64,000 nucleotides of DNA. It comes from JADKAV01 sp963732355 (lineage in GTDB: Bacteria > Actinomycetota > Actinomycetes > S36-B12 > UBA10799). Below the pieces are notes generated by a model that was not told the origin of the DNA, searched no databases, and worked only from the letters and a program-made list of their open reading frames with translations. The position numbers were made by a program, and so were the translations under genes. This document shows, piece by piece, positions 61,621 to 64,000 of the stretch (position 1 is the first letter of the stretch; each line of letters begins with the position of its first letter). The stretch spans positions 496,001 to 560,000 of the forward strand of contig CAVSZD010000006.1 in the NCBI GenBank assembly GCA_963732355.1, given 5' to 3'.

Positions 61621-62103
61621 ATGCCCATCCCGTCGCCCTCGCGGTTCAACCTGCGGTACGTGACGCGCTCACGTTCCACGGTTGACGAGACCAGCGCCGG
61701 GGGACTTGTGGTGCACAGGATCGACGACCAGACCCTGGTCCCGCTGATCGCGCGGTACGACCGCCGGCATCGCCTGGTGTGGTCACTTCCGAAGGGTCAC
61801 GTGGAGCAGGGCGAAACCGTCGAGGAGGCCGCCCTGCGCGAGGTCCTCGAAGAGACGGGCATCAAGGCGTCCATAGTCGAACCACTCGGAGTCATCGACT
61901 TCTGGTTCGCCGTTGAAGACCACCGGATCCATAAGACGGTCCATCACTTCCTCATGCTCTATGAGTCGGGTGTGCTGTGCGATGAGGATCTCGAAGTGGT
62001 CGAAGTGGCCTGGGTGCCGCTCGAGGACGTGCCGGCGAAACTCGCCTACCGTGACGAGCGCCGCCTAGTGGCAAAGGCCCGCGGCATGCTCGGCGAGCTC
62101 TAG
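61621..62103 (+). CDS. Nudix hydrolase
   Basis: 160 residues from the ATG at 61621. The Nudix box G-x5-E-x7-REVLEETG starts at GHVEQGETVEEAALRE near residues 60-75. SAGGLVVHR and LVPLIARY form the early strands. Family members hydrolyse nucleoside diphosphate derivatives such as oxidised nucleotides or ApnA. In actinobacteria this gene stands between cca and the DUF6049/murJ genes. Its stop overlaps the next GTG by one base. Confidence 0.93.
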   Translation: MPIPSPSRFNLRYVTRSRSTVDETSAGGLVVHRIDDQTLVPLIARYDRRHRLVWSLPKGHVEQGETVEEAALREVLEETGIKASIVEPLGVIDFWFAVEDHRIHKTVHHFLMLYESGVLCDEDLEVVEVAWVPLEDVPAKLAYRDERRLVAKARGMLGEL

Positions 62104-64000
62104 TGGGCAGACGGCTCTCACTTCTGGCGGCACTGCTTCTGGTTCTCGGGGTGGCCTCCGCCGGTCAAGCCAGCCCGCGCGCAGTCACCGCGGACAGCGT
62201 CGAGGTCAATCTGGTGAGGATGACCCCCCTGAACCCGCAGCCCGGCGGCACACTTCGGATGTCGGGCCGGTTGCGCAACAGATCCAGTACCCCGATCACC
62301 GCCGTGCAGGTCCGCCTGCTGCTGTCACCGAGTCCGATGGCTACTCGAAGCGAGATCGCCGCGGTGTCGGCAGGTGCCACCGACCGGGACGGCCCCCCCA
62401 CCCTTGCGGTCAGCGAACCCATCGCGTCGATCCCCGCTCGTAGCGTGGCCGACTGGTCCATTGAATTCCCCCTGGACGAGCTTCCGCTGTTCATCCCCGG
62501 GGTCTACGTTGCCGGTCTGGAGGTCATCGGCACGGGCACCGACGGCCTCCCGCAGCGGCTCGGGCTGTCCCGCACCTTCCTTCCCTGGTTCCCAGAAGGC
62601 TCGGTGTCGCCCACCCGGTTGGTGTGGCTGTGGCCGGTCAGTTCCGCTCCCGACCGGGCCTTGGACTCAGTGCAGCTCAGCGAACGCACTGCCGCTGAGA
62701 TGGCACCCGGCGGGCGCCTGGACCGGATCGTCGCGGCCGCCGGCGATTCGCGGGTCACATGGGTGTTCGACCCGTGCCTGCTGCAGACCGCCGAAGAGAT
62801 GCAGGACGGCTATCTGGTCGTGTCAGGGCCCAGCGACTCCGAGCCGGCCCAAGGTTCGGGGGCGGCAGTGGCCACCAGTTGGCTCGAACAGGTCCGGCAG
62901 GCGGGCTCGACGGCACCGGTCACGGCCACCGCCTACGCTCTGCCCGATGCGACGGCTTTGGACCGCGACGGGATGCAGGACGTCATCGGGCTGGCCACCG
63001 AACGGGCGTCGGCCGACGTCTCGGCCCAGATCCGGCAGCCCGTGCGCAATGTGCTCGCCTGGCCGGCCGGCGGCTTCACCAACTCGTCCACGATGCGGGC
63101 CTTCCGCGACGCCGGCGCCACAGATCTGCTGCTCTCCGACGCCGCGATCCCGGCCACACCCGCGCTCACCTACACCCCTGACGGGTTCACCAGCTGGGGC
63201 GGGCTGCCGGTGGCTCTTGCCGACACCGGTCTGGCCACTGCGTTGGCGTTGCCCCAGGACAATCCGTCCGAGGGCCTGGCTGCCCGTCAGCAGTTCCTGG
63301 CCGAGGTTGCGATGTCCGCGGCCGAACTGCCGGACCTGCCGCGGAGCATCCTGGCAGTGCCAGACCAGCGCTGGAGTCCCAGATCGGGTTTCCTGAGGCA
63401 GACGTTGCGCGCTCTGCGCCAGGTTCCCTACGCCGAACTCGTGGGCTACGCCGCGGCACGCAAGGATGCCGTGGAGGTCCCGCGTACCCGAGTTGCGTAT
63501 CCCCCCGAACAGCGAGCCGCTGAGTTGCCCATCGAGTACCTGGACACCATCAAAGCCCAGGCCCGGCAGGCCCGGCGCCTGGAGTCGATCCTGACCGAAC
63601 CCAGCGGGGTGCGCTACGGGGAGTCGGTGATCAGGCAGGCGTCCGCGGCCTGGCGCGCGGACGGTCAGACCGGGATCCAACTGGTTCGCAGCGTCACCGC
63701 GCAGTTGGCAAGCCAGACCTCCAAGGTGCGCGTGGCCACGACGGGCACGTTCACCCTTCCGGGTGACTCCGGGCGGATTCCGGTGACCGTGGCCAACGAC
63801 CTCGATCAGGACGTGCTGGTCGGCATCCGGCTGGAGTCCGACGAGCCGGCCAGGCTCTCCGCCCCCGAGATCGCTGCTTTCGAGGTTCCAGCCGGGCGCA
63901 AGGTCAGCCTCGAGGTCGAAGCCCAGGTCGTCGGCTCCGGCACGCTGCCGGTGAGGTTGCAGCTCACGACCCCCGAGGGGCGCCGGTACGGCGAACCCGT
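62103..64000 (+). CDS. DUF6049 family secreted protein, 3' end beyond the window
   Basis: 632 residues visible from the GTG at 62103 (TAGTG overlap with the Nudix stop). The N-terminus is a signal peptide (RRLSLLAALLLVLGVASAGQA, cleavage after about 24). Then come an Ig-like beta domain (VNLVRMTPLNPQPGGTLRMSG), LVWLWPVSSAPDR, and a large domain with VTWVFDPCLLQTA, NVLAWPAGGFTN and ALRQVPYAELVGY. These are features of the DUF6049 proteins found upstream of murJ, with an expected C-terminal membrane helix off the window. Probably a cell-envelope protein; function unknown. Confidence 0.88.
   Translation, partial: MGRRLSLLAALLLVLGVASAGQASPRAVTADSVEVNLVRMTPLNPQPGGTLRMSGRLRNRSSTPITAVQVRLLLSPSPMATRSEIAAVSAGATDRDGPPTLAVSEPIASIPARSVADWSIEFPLDELPLFIPGVYVAGLEVIGTGTDGLPQRLGLSRTFLPWFPEGSVSPTRLVWLWPVSSAPDRALDSVQLSERTAAEMAPGGRLDRIVAAAGDSRVTWVFDPCLLQTAEEMQDGYLVVSGPSDSEPAQGSGAAVATSWLEQVRQAGSTAPVTATAYALPDATALDRDGMQDVIGLATERASADVSAQIRQPVRNVLAWPAGGFTNSSTMRAFRDAGATDLLLSDAAIPATPALTYTPDGFTSWGGLPVALADTGLATALALPQDNPSEGLAARQQFLAEVAMSAAELPDLPRSILAVPDQRWSPRSGFLRQTLRALRQVPYAELVGYAAARKDAVEVPRTRVAYPPEQRAAELPIEYLDTIKAQARQARRLESILTEPSGVRYGESVIRQASAAWRADGQTGIQLVRSVTAQLASQTSKVRVATTGTFTLPGDSGRIPVTVANDLDQDVLVGIRLESDEPARLSAPEIAAFEVPAGRKVSLEVEAQVVGSGTLPVRLQLTTPEGRRYGEP

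Overview
The window is high-GC, densely coded chromosome of an actinobacterium (Actinomycetota). The right half carries the block rpsF-ssb-rpsR-rplI-dnaB, a FemX-type ligase, an alanine-racemase-like protein, a GT87 mannosyltransferase, a bifunctional penicillin-binding protein, DUF5318, PadR with inositol-3-phosphate synthase, CCA-adding enzyme, Nudix and DUF6049. That arrangement is familiar from actinobacterial chromosomes near the replication origin. Frequent GTG/TTG starts, ATGA/GTGA gene overlaps and probable leaderless promoters fit. The genus cannot be named from the sequence.

Left arm (1-8407, all minus): a heptose and glycan cluster (HAD phosphatase GmhB, GT9, two other glycosyltransferases, isomerase GmhA, kinase/nucleotidyltransferase HldE, an SDR cut by the window edge). 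Just upstream is one uninterrupted ORF that fuses a degenerate GT4-like glycosyltransferase to a SigB/SigF-type sigma factor; this is the most unusual gene here. From 8.6 to 22 kb come a hemerythrin-like protein, a broken DUF1801 gene, a methyltransferase, cydAB with a possible Rex operator, an aromatic aminotransferase, a PP2C phosphatase, a siroheme/precorrin-2 fusion enzyme, a Ser/Thr kinase, a Nei-type glycosylase and a FadH-type reductase. A pair of palindromic repeats follows.

22.5-36 kb: a divergent regulator unit (monooxygenase-like protein against XRE-cupin, B3/B4 and EamA), then a pentose operon on the minus strand: ABC importer xylF-G-H, a Gfo/Idh/MocA oxidoreductase, xylA and xylB, all nearly overlapping. 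DUF2889, an unrecognised helical protein, a glycerophosphodiesterase and a frameshifted HNH (13E12-type) gene complete this stretch.

36-64 kb: the origin-proximal core block. It is interrupted between femX and the alanine-racemase-like gene by a 7-kb formate dehydrogenase operon (three small membrane-type genes, Cys-type alpha subunit, four-cluster ferredoxin subunit, NrfD-like subunit, fdhD). Copies of one dispersed repeat family flank that operon on both sides; the same family forms an 82-bp-period tandem array after ino1.

At least seven genes are split by single-base indels although both halves are well conserved. The likeliest cause is residual assembly error; true decay cannot be excluded without reads. 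No rRNA, tRNA, CRISPR array, insertion sequence or prophage was seen.
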